A DNA stretch of 64,000 bases from assembly GCF_014874095.1 (NCBI RefSeq), contig NZ_JADBEB010000001.1, positions 4,216,001-4,280,000 of the forward strand, read 5' to 3'. Made by a program: the position numbers and the translations under genes. The notes beneath the pieces were generated by a model, which saw only the letters and a list, made by a program, of their open reading frames with translations, was not told the origin of the DNA and searched no databases. This DNA comes from Plantactinospora soyae (GTDB taxonomy: Bacteria > Actinomycetota > Actinomycetes > Mycobacteriales > Micromonosporaceae). Numbering within the stretch: position 1 is the stretch's first letter; each line of letters opens with the position of its first letter. Positions 11,415 to 19,751 of this stretch are shown here, piece by piece.

Positions 11415-13415
11415 TCAGCGGGTACGCAGCCCGTACCCGTAGGGGAACAGCGGACGGTAGTTCCGGTCACCGACGTTGATCGGTACCTGTGCCTCGCTGC
11501 GCGGCCAGCTCATCGAGAGCTTGCCGGTGAACGGGCGCCTGCCGAACAGGACGTCGGCGACGCCGGCGCCCTCGCTGCCGGGCAGCCAGGATGCGACCAG
11601 CGCGTCCATCTGGCCGAGCTGGTCGGTGAGCACCTGCGGCCGGCCGGAGACGACGAGCACGACGCAGGTGTCGATCTCCCCGCAGACCTTGTCGATCACG
11701 GCCTGGTCGCCGGGCTGGAGGGAGAGCGACTTCGCCTCCTGCTGCGGCGTCGAGCACCAGGTGCACTCCGGCCCGCCGACGTCGCCGAATCCCTCGGTGT
11801 ACGGCGTCTCGCCGACCACCACGACCGCGACGTCCGAGCCGGCGGTCGGCGCGGACCCGTCGGCGCTGTACGTCACCGTGGCGCGCGGGGCCACCTCACG
11901 GATGCCCTCCAGGATGGTCGTACCCGGGATGGTGTCGCCGGAGACGCCCTGCCAGGTGATGGTCCAGCCACCGGCCTGGTTGCCGATGTCGTCGGCGTTG
12001 CGCCCGGCGACGTACACCTTGGCGTCCTTGCGCAGCGGCAGGGCCCGGTCGTCGTTCTTCAGCAGCACCTGCGACTGAGCGACGGCCCGGCGGGCGAGCG
12101 CGCGGTGCTCCGGGCTGCCGACCTCGTCGACGTTCTCCGCCGAGGCGTACGGACGCTCGAAGAGGCCGAGTTCGAACTTGGCCCGCAGGATCCGGCGTAC
12201 CGCGTCGTCGATCCGGGCCTGGCTGACCCGGCCCGCCCGGGCCTCGGCGATCAGCAGGTCGATGAAGAGTTTGGCGTTGTTCGGCGACATGGACATGTCG
12301 ATGCCGGCGTTCACCGCGGTCCGCACCTTGTAGGCGGTGAGCCCGGCGACGGTCGGCTCGTTCGGGTCGGGAATCTGGTGGATGCCCTCCCAATCGGAGA
12401 TGACGAACCCCTTGAACCGCTGCGCACCCTTGAGTACGTCGGTGAGCAGTTCCTTGTGGGCGTGCATCTTCAGCGGGTTGCCGACGCCGTCCTCGATCCA
12501 GTCCACACTGGAGAACGACGGCATCACGCTGTCGACGTCGTGCCGGCGCAGCGCGGTCCAGTAGGGGGCGAGGTTGATCCGGGCGAAGTCGGCCCGGCTG
12601 GTCACCGTGACGCCCTGGTCGATGACGTACTTCTGGGAACCGGGCGGCAGGCTCTCGTTGGCGTCGGCGGCGGCCTGGTCGTACTCGGTGTCGCCGTCAC
12701 CGGCGAAGTGCTTGATCGTGGCGAGTACGCCGGCGTCGCGCAGCCCGTCGATGTAGGTGCCCATCTCGCCGACCAACGCGGGGTCCTCGCTGAAGCTCTC
12801 GTACGTCCGGCCCCAGCGCTCGTCACGGGCGACGCAGAGGCAGGGGGCGAAGTTCCACGGTACGCCGGTGGCCTTCACTTCCTCACCGGTGGCCCGGCCG
12901 ATCTGCCGGACGAGTTCGGGATCACGGGTCGCGCCGAGTCCGATGTTGTGCGGGAAGACGGTGGCGCCGTACACGTTGGCGTGCCCGTGCACCGCATCGA
13001 CCCCGTAGATGATCGGGATGCCCAGCCGGGTGCTCATGGCCTGCCGCTGGAACTTGTTGACCATGGACACCCAGGCTTCGGGGGTGTTCGGGGTCGGGGT
13101 GGAGCCGCCACCGGAGAGCAGCGATCCCAGTTGCCACTGGGCGACCAGGGTCGGGTCGGCGTCCACCGCGATCCGCTCGGCCTGGGCCATCTGGCCGACC
13201 TTCTCCGCCAGGGTCATCCGGCCGAGCAGGTCACCGACCCGGCGGTCGATCGGCAGCTTGGCGTTCAGGTACGCGGGCTTGCCGGCGCCGTTGCCGTTGC
13301 CGGAGGCGGTCCCGGCGGGGGCCGCCGACACGGCGGCGGCGGGTAGCAACGAGGCGACCAGCAGGGCGGTGAGCAGGGATATCAGTGATGTTCGGGTTCG
13401 CGGGTGTGGACGCAT
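11415..13415 (-). CDS. Secreted GH3 beta-glucosidase / beta-glucan exo-hydrolase
   Basis: A 666-residue exported enzyme with a signal peptide (about 1-31, ending AVSAAPAG). The GH3 N-terminal barrel contains LGIPIIYGVDAVHGHANVYG, KHFAGDGDTEYDQAA, and the nucleophile Asp341 in GFVISDWEGIHQI; the C-terminal alpha/beta sandwich domain follows from about residue 430. The architecture is that of plant-type exo-beta-glucanases that act on beta-1,3/1,4-glucans and cello-oligosaccharides. The ATG has GGAGGG upstream. A CebR-like box at 13510-13523 and a promoter at 13456-13485 suggest co-regulation with the GH9 endoglucanase 1.8 kb away. Confidence 0.92.
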   Translation of the reverse strand: MRPHPRTRTSLISLLTALLVASLLPAAAVSAAPAGTASGNGNGAGKPAYLNAKLPIDRRVGDLLGRMTLAEKVGQMAQAERIAVDADPTLVAQWQLGSLLSGGGSTPTPNTPEAWVSMVNKFQRQAMSTRLGIPIIYGVDAVHGHANVYGATVFPHNIGLGATRDPELVRQIGRATGEEVKATGVPWNFAPCLCVARDERWGRTYESFSEDPALVGEMGTYIDGLRDAGVLATIKHFAGDGDTEYDQAAADANESLPPGSQKYVIDQGVTVTSRADFARINLAPYWTALRRHDVDSVMPSFSSVDWIEDGVGNPLKMHAHKELLTDVLKGAQRFKGFVISDWEGIHQIPDPNEPTVAGLTAYKVRTAVNAGIDMSMSPNNAKLFIDLLIAEARAGRVSQARIDDAVRRILRAKFELGLFERPYASAENVDEVGSPEHRALARRAVAQSQVLLKNDDRALPLRKDAKVYVAGRNADDIGNQAGGWTITWQGVSGDTIPGTTILEGIREVAPRATVTYSADGSAPTAGSDVAVVVVGETPYTEGFGDVGGPECTWCSTPQQEAKSLSLQPGDQAVIDKVCGEIDTCVVLVVSGRPQVLTDQLGQMDALVASWLPGSEGAGVADVLFGRRPFTGKLSMSWPRSEAQVPINVGDRNYRPLFPYGYGLRTR

Positions 13416-13455
13416 GTCGTGCCCTCCAAAACCAATCGGGTACGCGCCAGGACAG

Positions 13456-13485
13456 ATCTTTCCCAGGTCCATAAGACGACGTCAA
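13456..13485 (-). promoter_or_regulatory. Putative promoter of the GH3 gene
   Basis: Read on the minus strand, TTGACG (13480-13485) and AAAGAT (13456-13461) are 18 bases apart, about 40 bases before the start codon. Confidence 0.5.
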
Positions 13486-13509
13486 TGTTAAACCGTAAGG
13501 GTTCCTTCG

Positions 13510-13523
13510 TGAGAGCGCTCCCC
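13510..13523. promoter_or_regulatory. CebR-like operator upstream of the GH3 gene
   Basis: TGAGAGCGCTCCCC matches 12 of 14 positions of the CebR palindrome. It lies about 25 bases upstream of the -35 element proposed above, or would overlap the -35 of a second possible promoter with TAACAT as its -10. Confidence 0.7.
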
Positions 13524-13781
13524 CGCGGGCTATATGTCCGGCTATAGCCGTGATTTCTGGTTCCCGGAGTCGATCAAGCCACCGTGGACCATGCCGAAGA
13601 TCGACGCGGCCGTCAGGTCGACTGTCCTACTTGGACTTAGGGGAGACGCTACCTCGACCGAGGGGAGGCGCTGGCTCGCCAGGGGGGAGGCGCTGGCTCG
13701 CCAGAGGGAGGTGGTGCGGCGGCGGCGCGGGCATCGTGAACCTCCGGAACGCCCGGACGGGCGACGATCGAGGAGGACAGG
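13524..13781. other. Intergenic stretch with an inverted repeat and a tandem repeat
   Basis: GCTATA (13529-13534) and TATAGC (13543-13548) form an inverted repeat with an 8-base spacer next to the CebR-like box. The 18-base unit GAGGCGCTGGCTCGCCAG occurs at 13665-13682 and again at 13687-13704, about 80 bases before the next gene. No gene is visible. Confidence 0.6.
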
Positions 13782-14393
13782 ATGAAGGCAACGGTGTACC
13801 GGATCGGCGCGGCGGCGGTCGCGGCCGGCATGGTGTTGAGTGGATCGGTGGCGTCGGCGGCACCCGCTTCCCGCCCCGGACCGCTGGCCCGGGTGACGGG
13901 CTCGGCGGAGGTCCGGCTGACGTACTGGCCGGACAGTGACGTCCGGGCGTTCACGTTCGACGCCACGGCGGCGCCGTACAGCCGACCGTTTCCGGGGGCT
14001 CCCGACGGGCTGCCCACCGATGCGGTGGGGACCGTACGCATCTCACACCTGGTGGCCGACGCGGGCATCACCGTCCGGATGGTCGCGCGGGTCGACTGCC
14101 TGGCGACGGGACCCGGTGTGGCAACGCTGACGGCGGTCGTCACCGAGGCGGACGAGCCCGCGCAGGAGCAGGTCGGAAAGCGGCTCGGCTTCAGCGTGTC
14201 CGACACGGGGCGGCGCGGTACCGACCGGGTGGGCTTCTCCTGGTCCGTGGTGAACGCGGACCAGAACGAGGCGGGGGAGTGGGGCGAGGGGAGGATCGGT
14301 ACCTGCATGGGCCCCGGCCCGTTCGCCCCGGTGACGCGCGGCGACTACACGGTCCGGCACCAGGACCTGACGCCGGTGCCGACCCGGCGCTGA
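13782..14393 (+). CDS. Secreted protein of unknown function
   Basis: A 203-residue protein with a signal peptide (about 1-27, cleavage near VASAAPAS). The mature part is beta-rich, with segments AEVRLTYWPDSDVRAFTFDA, GTVRISHLVADAG and RVGFSWSVVNADQ, and two cysteines (near residues 107 and 180) that could form a disulfide. Proteins with this pattern are common in actinobacteria and are sometimes loosely annotated as repetin; no activity is known to me. The ATG has GAGGAGG upstream. A strong hairpin terminator follows at 14462. Confidence 0.8.
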   Translation: MKATVYRIGAAAVAAGMVLSGSVASAAPASRPGPLARVTGSAEVRLTYWPDSDVRAFTFDATAAPYSRPFPGAPDGLPTDAVGTVRISHLVADAGITVRMVARVDCLATGPGVATLTAVVTEADEPAQEQVGKRLGFSVSDTGRRGTDRVGFSWSVVNADQNEAGEWGEGRIGTCMGPGPFAPVTRGDYTVRHQDLTPVPTRR

Positions 14394-14461
14394 TCCGGCG
14401 AGGGAGGTCGGGTCGTCTCGGGCGACCGCCCCGGTGCCGTCCGGCACACCACGCGCATCGA

Positions 14462-14506
14462 GGTGGTCGTCCCGCGAGAATTCGCCGACCGTGCGGGACG
14501 ACCACC
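14462..14506. terminator. Hairpin terminator between converging genes
   Basis: Perfect 14-bp arms at 14462-14475 and 14493-14506 around a 17-base loop, between the secreted protein gene and the converging alpha/beta hydrolase gene. Confidence 0.75.
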
Positions 14507-14561
14507 CCGAGCGTCGGGGCGGTGCGGCCGGCTGCTACCCGGTCCGGCGCCTGGTGGGCGG

Positions 14562-15449
14562 CTACTCGTCGGCGTGGTCGGCGAGCGCGCGGATCTCCTT
14601 GGCGTAGGTGGGCCAAACGTCGCGGGAGATGAAGTGGCCGACGCCGGACAGAAGGCGTAGCCGGGCGGCGGGGACGGCGGCGGCGATGTCCCGTGGGGCC
14701 GTCGACCGCAGTAACGGGTCGCGATCGCCGTGCAGCACCAGGGTCGGTGCGGTGATCCGGGCGAGCGGGCCGCCGTGCCACTTCGCGCCGATCTGCCGGC
14801 TCTGCGCCTTGGCGTCACGCAGGCTGGTGACCTGGTGCGCGGCCTCCCTGTCCACGAACTCGCGTACGTCCCGCTCGTCGATCTGTTGGCCCGGCGCCAG
14901 GATCCGGGCGACGGCCACGGCCATGGCCAGGTGGCCCTGCGGGGTGTCGGGGGCGCGCAGCCGGGCGAAGTGGGCCACCGTTCCCAGGCGCAGGTAGCGC
15001 AGCACACCCAGGCCCTTCGCGTCGCTGGGCACGGCCGAGGAGGTGGTGACGGTCAGCACCCGCTCCGGATGGCGGATCGCGGTGCGCTGCGCCACGAGCC
15101 CGCCCATGGAATGGCCGAAGAGGTGGGCGCGTGGCCAGCCCAGGGCGTCCAGTACGGCAACCGCGTCGTCGGTCAAATCCTCGGCGCTGTACGCGGGGGC
15201 CGCGCGGCGCAGTAGGGCACGGATCGGCGAGCCGGTGCGCTGGTCGGGCAGGTGGGTGGACTCGCCCGCGTCGCGCTGGTCGTAGGCCACGACGTGGAAC
15301 CCGTGACGTACCAACTCGTCCACCAGCCCACCGGGCCACCAGAACCGTGAGGCGCCCAGTCCCATGACCAACAGCAGCGGGTCACCGCCCACGCCGCCCA
15401 GGTCCTCGAAGGCGAGCTGAATCTCGCCGTTGCGGGCAAAGCGTGTCAT
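14562..15449 (-). CDS. Alpha/beta hydrolase
   Basis: A 295-residue hydrolase. The nucleophile elbow is GHSMGG with Ser114; the acid and base are visible in LHGDRDPLL and GVGHFIS near the C-terminus, and the oxyanion segment MGLGASRFWWP lies near residue 29. The sequence resembles the esterase/aclacinomycin-methylesterase-like branch, but the substrate is unknown. The ATG has a GGAGGG site. It is divergent from a TetR regulator across 68 bases that contain a 28-bp inverted repeat, so it is probably the regulator's main target. Confidence 0.88.
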   Translation of the reverse strand: MTRFARNGEIQLAFEDLGGVGGDPLLLVMGLGASRFWWPGGLVDELVRHGFHVVAYDQRDAGESTHLPDQRTGSPIRALLRRAAPAYSAEDLTDDAVAVLDALGWPRAHLFGHSMGGLVAQRTAIRHPERVLTVTTSSAVPSDAKGLGVLRYLRLGTVAHFARLRAPDTPQGHLAMAVAVARILAPGQQIDERDVREFVDREAAHQVTSLRDAKAQSRQIGAKWHGGPLARITAPTLVLHGDRDPLLRSTAPRDIAAAVPAARLRLLSGVGHFISRDVWPTYAKEIRALADHADE

Positions 15450-15465
15450 GGCGCCCTCCTCTTTC

Positions 15466-15493
15466 GCGTACGGCGTTCGCGAACAGCGTACGC
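15466..15493. promoter_or_regulatory. 28-bp inverted repeat, probable TetR operator
   Basis: The half sites 15466-15479 (GCGTACGGCGTTCG) and 15480-15493 (CGAACAGCGTACGC) pair at 12 of 14 positions with no spacer. It is centred in the short gap between the divergent hydrolase and TetR genes, the classic layout of an autoregulated TetR repressor. Confidence 0.8.
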
Positions 15494-15517
15494 CAAGGGG
15501 TAGGCTGTCGCCAAGCG

Positions 15518-16204
15518 ATGGAGGAGCCCGTGCCGGAACAGCAGCAATCGATGATCTGGATGCGGCCGGAGCAGGCGCGGGTCGGGCGCCCGGCCGAGCG
15601 CAGCCGCGTCGAGATCACCACTGCCGCGCTGAAGGTGGCCGACCGGGAGGGTCTCGAGGCTGTCTCGATGCGTCGCGTCGCCGCCGCCCTGGGCACTGGC
15701 GCCGCTTCCCTCTATCGCTACGTGGCCACCCGCGACGACCTGCTCGACCTGATGACCGACAGCGTCGCGGGCGAGTACGACCTACCCGCCCCCAGCGGCG
15801 ACTGGCAGGCCGACCTGCTCGCGATCGCCCACCAGGCCCGCCGGATCATGCGACGCCACCCCTGGCTGCCGACCCTGGTCATCACCCGCCCCACCCTCGG
15901 CCCGCACGGGATCGGCCTGCTGGAGCAGGTGCTCGACGTACTCGCCGACCATCCGGCCGAACCCGCCCGGAAGCTTGAGGCATTCGCTCTGCTGAACGCG
16001 CTGACCGCACTGTTCGTCCAGAACGAACTCGCCGCCACCGGGCCCGACACCGGGCGGCAGTTCAGGTATCTGCAGCACGTGGCCAGCGCGGGGGACCACC
16101 CCCGGATCACCGCCCTGCTCGCCGCCATCCCGTCCGGCGACAAGCCCCGGGACCGGTTCGATGCCGTACTCGCCGGTGCCCTGACCAGCGTGCTCGGCGG
16201 GTGA
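15518..16204 (+). CDS. TetR/AcrR family transcriptional regulator
   Basis: A 228-residue regulator. The helix-turn-helix lies at about residues 30-78 (ITTAALKVADREGLEAVSMR, then LGTGAASLYRYVATRDDLL), with a TetR C-terminal ligand-binding domain of the TetR_C_1 type after it. The ATG at 15518 is assumed; an in-frame GTG at 15530 sits close behind GGAGGAG and could also be used. It faces the alpha/beta hydrolase and presumably represses both promoters through the 28-bp palindrome. Confidence 0.87.
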   Translation: MEEPVPEQQQSMIWMRPEQARVGRPAERSRVEITTAALKVADREGLEAVSMRRVAAALGTGAASLYRYVATRDDLLDLMTDSVAGEYDLPAPSGDWQADLLAIAHQARRIMRRHPWLPTLVITRPTLGPHGIGLLEQVLDVLADHPAEPARKLEAFALLNALTALFVQNELAATGPDTGRQFRYLQHVASAGDHPRITALLAAIPSGDKPRDRFDAVLAGALTSVLGG

Positions 16205-16313
16205 CACAACCTCCCGAGAACCGAGTGGGCGTACGGTGATGTCCACCGGTCGCCCCGGTCCGTTGTGCCGTCGCGGATCGCCACCGTCTCGGACATCCAC
16301 ACCGGACCGTCGG

Positions 16314-16493
16314 CTAGCCGAGGACGCCGGCGTATTCGCGGGCGGCGGCGGCACTGCCCTGGATGAGGGTCGCCGCTTCGGCCAGGCGTTGCTGACGCTG
16401 CTCGGCACGCTGGATCGCCTCCGCGATCCTGGCGTGGTTGGTGCCGGCTGCGACCGCCCGAAGACGGGCGAGGACCTGCTCCGTGTTCTCCAT
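16314..16493 (-). CDS. Short hypothetical helical protein (start uncertain)
   Basis: The 60 residues from the ATG at 16493 are almost entirely helical (ENTEQVLARLRAVAAGTNHA, then RIAEAIQRAEQRQQRLAEAA). The reading frame stays open to an ATG at 16586, which would give 90 residues, but that would place the PadR operator inside the gene. The helical character continues to about 16535. I do not recognise a family; it may be a remnant. The function is unknown. Confidence 0.35.
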   Translation of the reverse strand: MENTEQVLARLRAVAAGTNHARIAEAIQRAEQRQQRLAEAATLIQGSAAAAREYAGVLG

Positions 16494-16552
16494 GGCTGCG
16501 CGGATCTGATTGAGGGTGGTGTTGCCCTGGTCGGCGGCCTGCGCAGTCGTTG

Positions 16553-16581
16553 CTATATATATCGCAGCACGATATATATAG
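16553..16581. promoter_or_regulatory. PadR-type operator overlapping a leaderless promoter
   Basis: CTATATATATCG (16553-16564) and CGATATATATAG (16570-16581) are perfect 12-bp inverted arms with a 5-base spacer, a striking AT-rich island in this GC-rich DNA. The right arm contains a TATATA -10 element only a few bases before the PadR ATG, so that transcript would be leaderless and blocked by the bound regulator. Confidence 0.85.
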
Positions 16582-16584
16582 TGC

Positions 16585-16932
16585 ATGGAAATCAGTGAGC
16601 AGACGTTCCTGATCCTCTCCGCCCTCGCCGACCAACCCCGGCACGGCTACGGCGTGGTGACGGAGGTCGACGAGATGACCGACGGCAGGATCCGGTTACG
16701 CGCTGGCACCCTCTACGGGGCCCTCGACCGCCTGGTCACCCAGGGGCTCATCGCCCCCGACCACGACGAGGTGGAGAAGGGCCGGCTGCGGCGTTTCTAC
16801 CGACTGACCGACACCGGGGCGGACGCCATCCGCGCTGAGAGCCGGCGGATGGCCACCGCGGTCCGGCTCGCCGAGGAGCGCCTCGACAAGCGCGCCGCCC
16901 GCAACACCCCGCGCCTTGGGACCAGCGGATGA
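16585..16932 (+). CDS. PadR family transcriptional regulator
   Basis: A 115-residue regulator with the PadR winged helix (LILSALADQPRHGYGVVTEV, then RAGTLYGALDRLVTQGLI, then RRFYRLTDTG at about 70-79). The C-terminal dimerisation helix is short. The ATG is 4 bases after the operator arm, which indicates a leaderless transcript. The stop codon overlaps the start of the next gene (ATGA), so the membrane protein is translationally coupled. Confidence 0.9.
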   Translation: MEISEQTFLILSALADQPRHGYGVVTEVDEMTDGRIRLRAGTLYGALDRLVTQGLIAPDHDEVEKGRLRRFYRLTDTGADAIRAESRRMATAVRLAEERLDKRAARNTPRLGTSG

Positions 16933-17903
16933 ACCCGGACATGAGCCCCCTGGAGCGACGATACCGACGGCTGCTGCGCCTACTGCCAGCCACGCACCGC
17001 GCCGCCCGCGGCGAGGAACTGCTCGGACTGCTGCTGGACCTCGACCATGGCCGCCGACACCCGAGCCGGCACGAGACACTGCACATCATCGCCCTGGCGA
17101 TCCGGCTGCGACTCACGACGCCCGTCACCACGGCGGCCCTCACCACTGGACTCAGTGCCCTGCTCGTCGCCGCCGGTACCCAGCCCGCCGGTGACACCCT
17201 GGACCTGTTCACCGGCGCCGTCCTCGCCACCGACATGCCGGGCATCATCTCCAGTTGGCCGCAGATAGCCGTTCTCGGCCTGCTGCCCCTCGCGCCGCTG
17301 ATCGCCTGGCTGTGCGGCGCGACCCGGACCGCCCTCACCCTGCAAGCAATCTTCCTGACGGCCACCGTTGGTTGGTTCGTCATCGACGTACTCAACGGTG
17401 CCGGCATCGGAATCAACCCCGGCCAACAGCTCTTCGCGTACGCCGCACCGGTCTTGATCTTCGTCCTGCTCGCGATCGCTGACCGCGAGCGGTGGACCGC
17501 GCCCCGGCCGCGCCTGTTCTGGTGGGCCCTCGTCCCGCTCGGGATCCTCGCCTGGAAGGGCACCGGAGAATGGGGACGCCACGGCGTGTACGTTCCCGAC
17601 GCCGTGCCGACGGTCATCGGGATCCTCACCGCCGCCACCGCCGCTGTCGGAGCCGCCGTCGCGGTCCGCCGCCACCGGCCCGCCGTCATCATCGGCGTCG
17701 GACTCACCGGCTTCATCGCCGGATGGCTCATCCCCGACCCGCTGCTCTCCAACACGGCGATGCAGCACTTCGACCGTCAGCCGCTACCACTGGCAGTCCT
17801 CATCACGGTGATCGCTGCCACCATCACTGGCATCAGTCACCTCGCCGGTCGCCACAACCCCGAGGTGCGATCGCTACCACCCGATGAACCCGTGATGCGC
17901 TGA
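16929..17903 (+). CDS. Multi-pass membrane protein, PadR operon partner
   Basis: A 324-residue protein. A soluble N-terminal part (PLERRYRRLLRLLPATHRAARGEEL) is typical of proteins encoded after PadR regulators, and about eight hydrophobic segments follow from residue 55 onward. The N-terminal motif is shared with actinobacterial membrane proteins of the YrhK/permease-like group, but no transport motif is visible. It is coupled to padR by a 4-base overlap and is therefore the likely effector of that regulator, perhaps in envelope stress or drug response. Confidence 0.78.
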   Translation: MNPDMSPLERRYRRLLRLLPATHRAARGEELLGLLLDLDHGRRHPSRHETLHIIALAIRLRLTTPVTTAALTTGLSALLVAAGTQPAGDTLDLFTGAVLATDMPGIISSWPQIAVLGLLPLAPLIAWLCGATRTALTLQAIFLTATVGWFVIDVLNGAGIGINPGQQLFAYAAPVLIFVLLAIADRERWTAPRPRLFWWALVPLGILAWKGTGEWGRHGVYVPDAVPTVIGILTAATAAVGAAVAVRRHRPAVIIGVGLTGFIAGWLIPDPLLSNTAMQHFDRQPLPLAVLITVIAATITGISHLAGRHNPEVRSLPPDEPVMR

Positions 17904-17963
17904 ACACCAGTCTCGGGCCAGACAAGCGGCGACCGCAGGCCCTCCGTCGCGGGCCGGGGGGCG

Positions 17964-18015
17964 TTAGGAAGGGGCCCTTCTTCTACAGAAAACGATAGGA
18001 AGGGGCCCTTCCTTA
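17964..18015. repeat. Hairpin repeat family, copy 2
   Basis: The same 52-base hairpin as at 9673 and 41195, with GGGGCCC in place of GGGCCCC in the first arm and AGAAAA in place of AAAAAA in the loop. Here it lies after the PadR operon and just before the promoter of the next gene on the same strand, where it can only act as the upstream operon's terminator or as an insulator. Confidence 0.9.
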
Positions 18016-18026
18016 CCGCCCGGAGT

Positions 18027-18056
18027 TGACGATCCGAACGATCGTGCGGAAGATAG
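18027..18056 (+). promoter_or_regulatory. Promoter and operator of the second TetR gene
   Basis: TTGACG (18027-18032) and AAGATA (18051-18056) are 18 bases apart. GAACGATCGTGC at 18037-18048 lies between them and occurs in exact reverse complement at 18694-18705, so it is the likely site of the regulator. Confidence 0.7.
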
Positions 18057-18060
18057 GGGC

Positions 18061-18645
18061 GTGGGGAAGGGTGAGCTGACCAAGCAGACCGTGCTCGCGA
18101 CGGCGACCGAGATCGCCGGCCGGCTCGGGCTGGCCGGGCTCACCATCGGCTCCCTGGCCAGCCAGGTGGAGATGTCCAAGAGCGGGCTGTTCGGGCATTT
18201 CCGCTCGAAGGAGGCACTCCAGATGGAGGTCCTGGCGTACGCCCGGGAGAGCTTCATCGAAACGGTCATCCATCCGGCGCTGGCCGCGCCCCGGGGTGAG
18301 CGGCGGGTCCGGACGATGGTGGATCGCTGGCTCGAGTGCAGCCTGGAGCGGGAGCCGGGTTGTCTCTTCGTCTCCGCCGACACCGAGTTCGACGACCAGC
18401 CCGGACCGGTCCGGGACCAGCTCGTCCGGGACCACCGGGACCTGATGGAGTCGATCGCCCAGATGTTCCGGACCGGGATCAGCGAGGGCGAGTTCCGGCC
18501 CGACGCCGATCCCGAGCAGTTCGCCCACGACCTGTACGGCGTCATGCTCGGGTTCTTCCACGCGCACCGCCTGATGAACGATCCCGCAGCCGCGTCCCGG
18601 AGTCATCGGGCCGTCGACGCGCTGCTGGACAACGCCCGGATCTGA
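18061..18645 (+). CDS. TetR/AcrR family transcriptional regulator
   Basis: A 194-residue regulator with GTG start. The DNA-binding domain is VLATATEIAGRLGLAGLTIG, then SQVEMSKSGLFGHFRSKEAL (about residues 11-52); the C-terminal domain is of the TetR_C_6-like type. The start codon lies close to the -10 element, so the transcript has almost no leader. An alpha/beta hydrolase follows 23 bases downstream on the same strand and is the likely co-regulated gene. Confidence 0.87.
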   Translation: MGKGELTKQTVLATATEIAGRLGLAGLTIGSLASQVEMSKSGLFGHFRSKEALQMEVLAYARESFIETVIHPALAAPRGERRVRTMVDRWLECSLEREPGCLFVSADTEFDDQPGPVRDQLVRDHRDLMESIAQMFRTGISEGEFRPDADPEQFAHDLYGVMLGFFHAHRLMNDPAAASRSHRAVDALLDNARI

Positions 18646-18668
18646 CGAGCCCCTGAGGATGGAGCGAC

Positions 18669-19556
18669 ATGGCCGCTTGGCATAGTAAAAAAAGCACGAT
18701 CGTTCGTACTGCAATCATGGGTGGGCTTCGATTGACCTTCGGTGTCCTGGAGCGGGTGGCGCCCGGGCCGGGGGCGGTGCTGGCCGAGCGGATCTGGTGC
18801 ACCGTCCCGCGTGGCGCGGTACATCCACCCGAGGTGGCCGGGGAGCGCTTCACCGTTCCGGTGCACGGCCGTACGGTCGTCGCCGAGGCCTGGGGCGCCG
18901 GTCCGGTCGTGTACCTGATGCACGGCTGGGGCGGTTGGCGAGGCCAGTTCACGGGCTTCGTCGCCCCGCTCGTGGCGGCGGGACACCGGGTCATCGCCTT
19001 CGACGCCCCCAGCCACGGCGACTCGGCGCCCGGCGCGTACGGGCCACGGAGAGGGCTGCTGCCGGAGTTCGTCGACGCGCTGGAGGCGGTGGTCCGGATC
19101 GGTGGACCGGCGCACACCGTCATCGGACACTCCCTCGGCGGCGCCGCCACCGCGATCGCAGCCCTGGACGGCCTGCCCGCCGAGCGGCTGGTCCTGATCT
19201 CGGCGATGGCCGACCCGATCGCCTACACCTCGGACTTCGCCCGAGCGCTCGGCTTCGGTGAGCGGATCCGGACCGGCTTCCTCCACCGCCTCGAGCGGCG
19301 GGTCGGCCGGCGGATGCCGGAGTTCGACGTCCGGGCCCGGGTGGCGGGGCAGACGCAGCTGCCGCCGGTGTTCGTCGTACACGACCGTGCCGACAGGCAG
19401 GTCCGGTTCACCGACGGTGAGGCGCTGGCGGCGGCCTGGCCCGAGGCCGAACTGCTGGTGTCCGAGGGGCTCGGACACCGGCGCATCCTGCGCGATCCCG
19501 CCATCATCGCCAGCGTCGTCGACTACGTGGCCGGGGCGCGGGTCGGCCGGGGATGA
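18669..19556 (+). CDS. Alpha/beta hydrolase
   Basis: A 295-residue hydrolase with the lid and oxyanion segment YLMHGWGGWRGQF (about 82-94), nucleophile Ser155 in GHSLGGAAT, acid in VVHDRADRQV and histidine in LGHRRILRD. Two starts are possible: ATG at 18669 with AGGATGGAG upstream, or ATG at 18717, which lies after the TetR-type palindrome at 18694-18705 and a TTGGCA element at 18677. If the internal promoter is active, the shorter protein of 279 residues is made under TetR control. The substrate is unknown. Confidence 0.87.
   Translation: MAAWHSKKSTIVRTAIMGGLRLTFGVLERVAPGPGAVLAERIWCTVPRGAVHPPEVAGERFTVPVHGRTVVAEAWGAGPVVYLMHGWGGWRGQFTGFVAPLVAAGHRVIAFDAPSHGDSAPGAYGPRRGLLPEFVDALEAVVRIGGPAHTVIGHSLGGAATAIAALDGLPAERLVLISAMADPIAYTSDFARALGFGERIRTGFLHRLERRVGRRMPEFDVRARVAGQTQLPPVFVVHDRADRQVRFTDGEALAAAWPEAELLVSEGLGHRRILRDPAIIASVVDYVAGARVGRG
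18694..18705. promoter_or_regulatory. Second TetR half-palindrome inside the 5' end of the hydrolase gene
   Basis: GCACGATCGTTC is the exact reverse complement of the site in the TetR promoter at 18037-18048. It is embedded in an A-rich stretch (AAAAAAAG) unlike the surrounding coding sequence, so this segment is probably regulatory rather than purely coding. Confidence 0.65.
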
Positions 19557-19624
19557 ACCCCGTCCGGCCGTCGCCGACACCGCACTGTCGTACCGCCGTC
19601 CCGGCGTCGTGATCGTCGAGTTCT

Positions 19625-19645
19625 CCGCCCGGGGACGCCGGGCGG
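19625..19645 (+). terminator. Short hairpin after the hydrolase gene
   Basis: CCGCCCGG and CCGGGCGG form an 8-bp stem with a 5-base loop, 68 bases past the stop codon. It is a weak candidate terminator. Confidence 0.45.
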
Positions 19646-19751
19646 GAACCACTTCTGTCGATGGGGAATAGCTTCCCCGGGTCGAGGGAACTGAACAGCG
19701 ACGAGGAGCTTTCGGGACGACCGGGGGACGGGGTACGGAAGGGGCGGCTGG

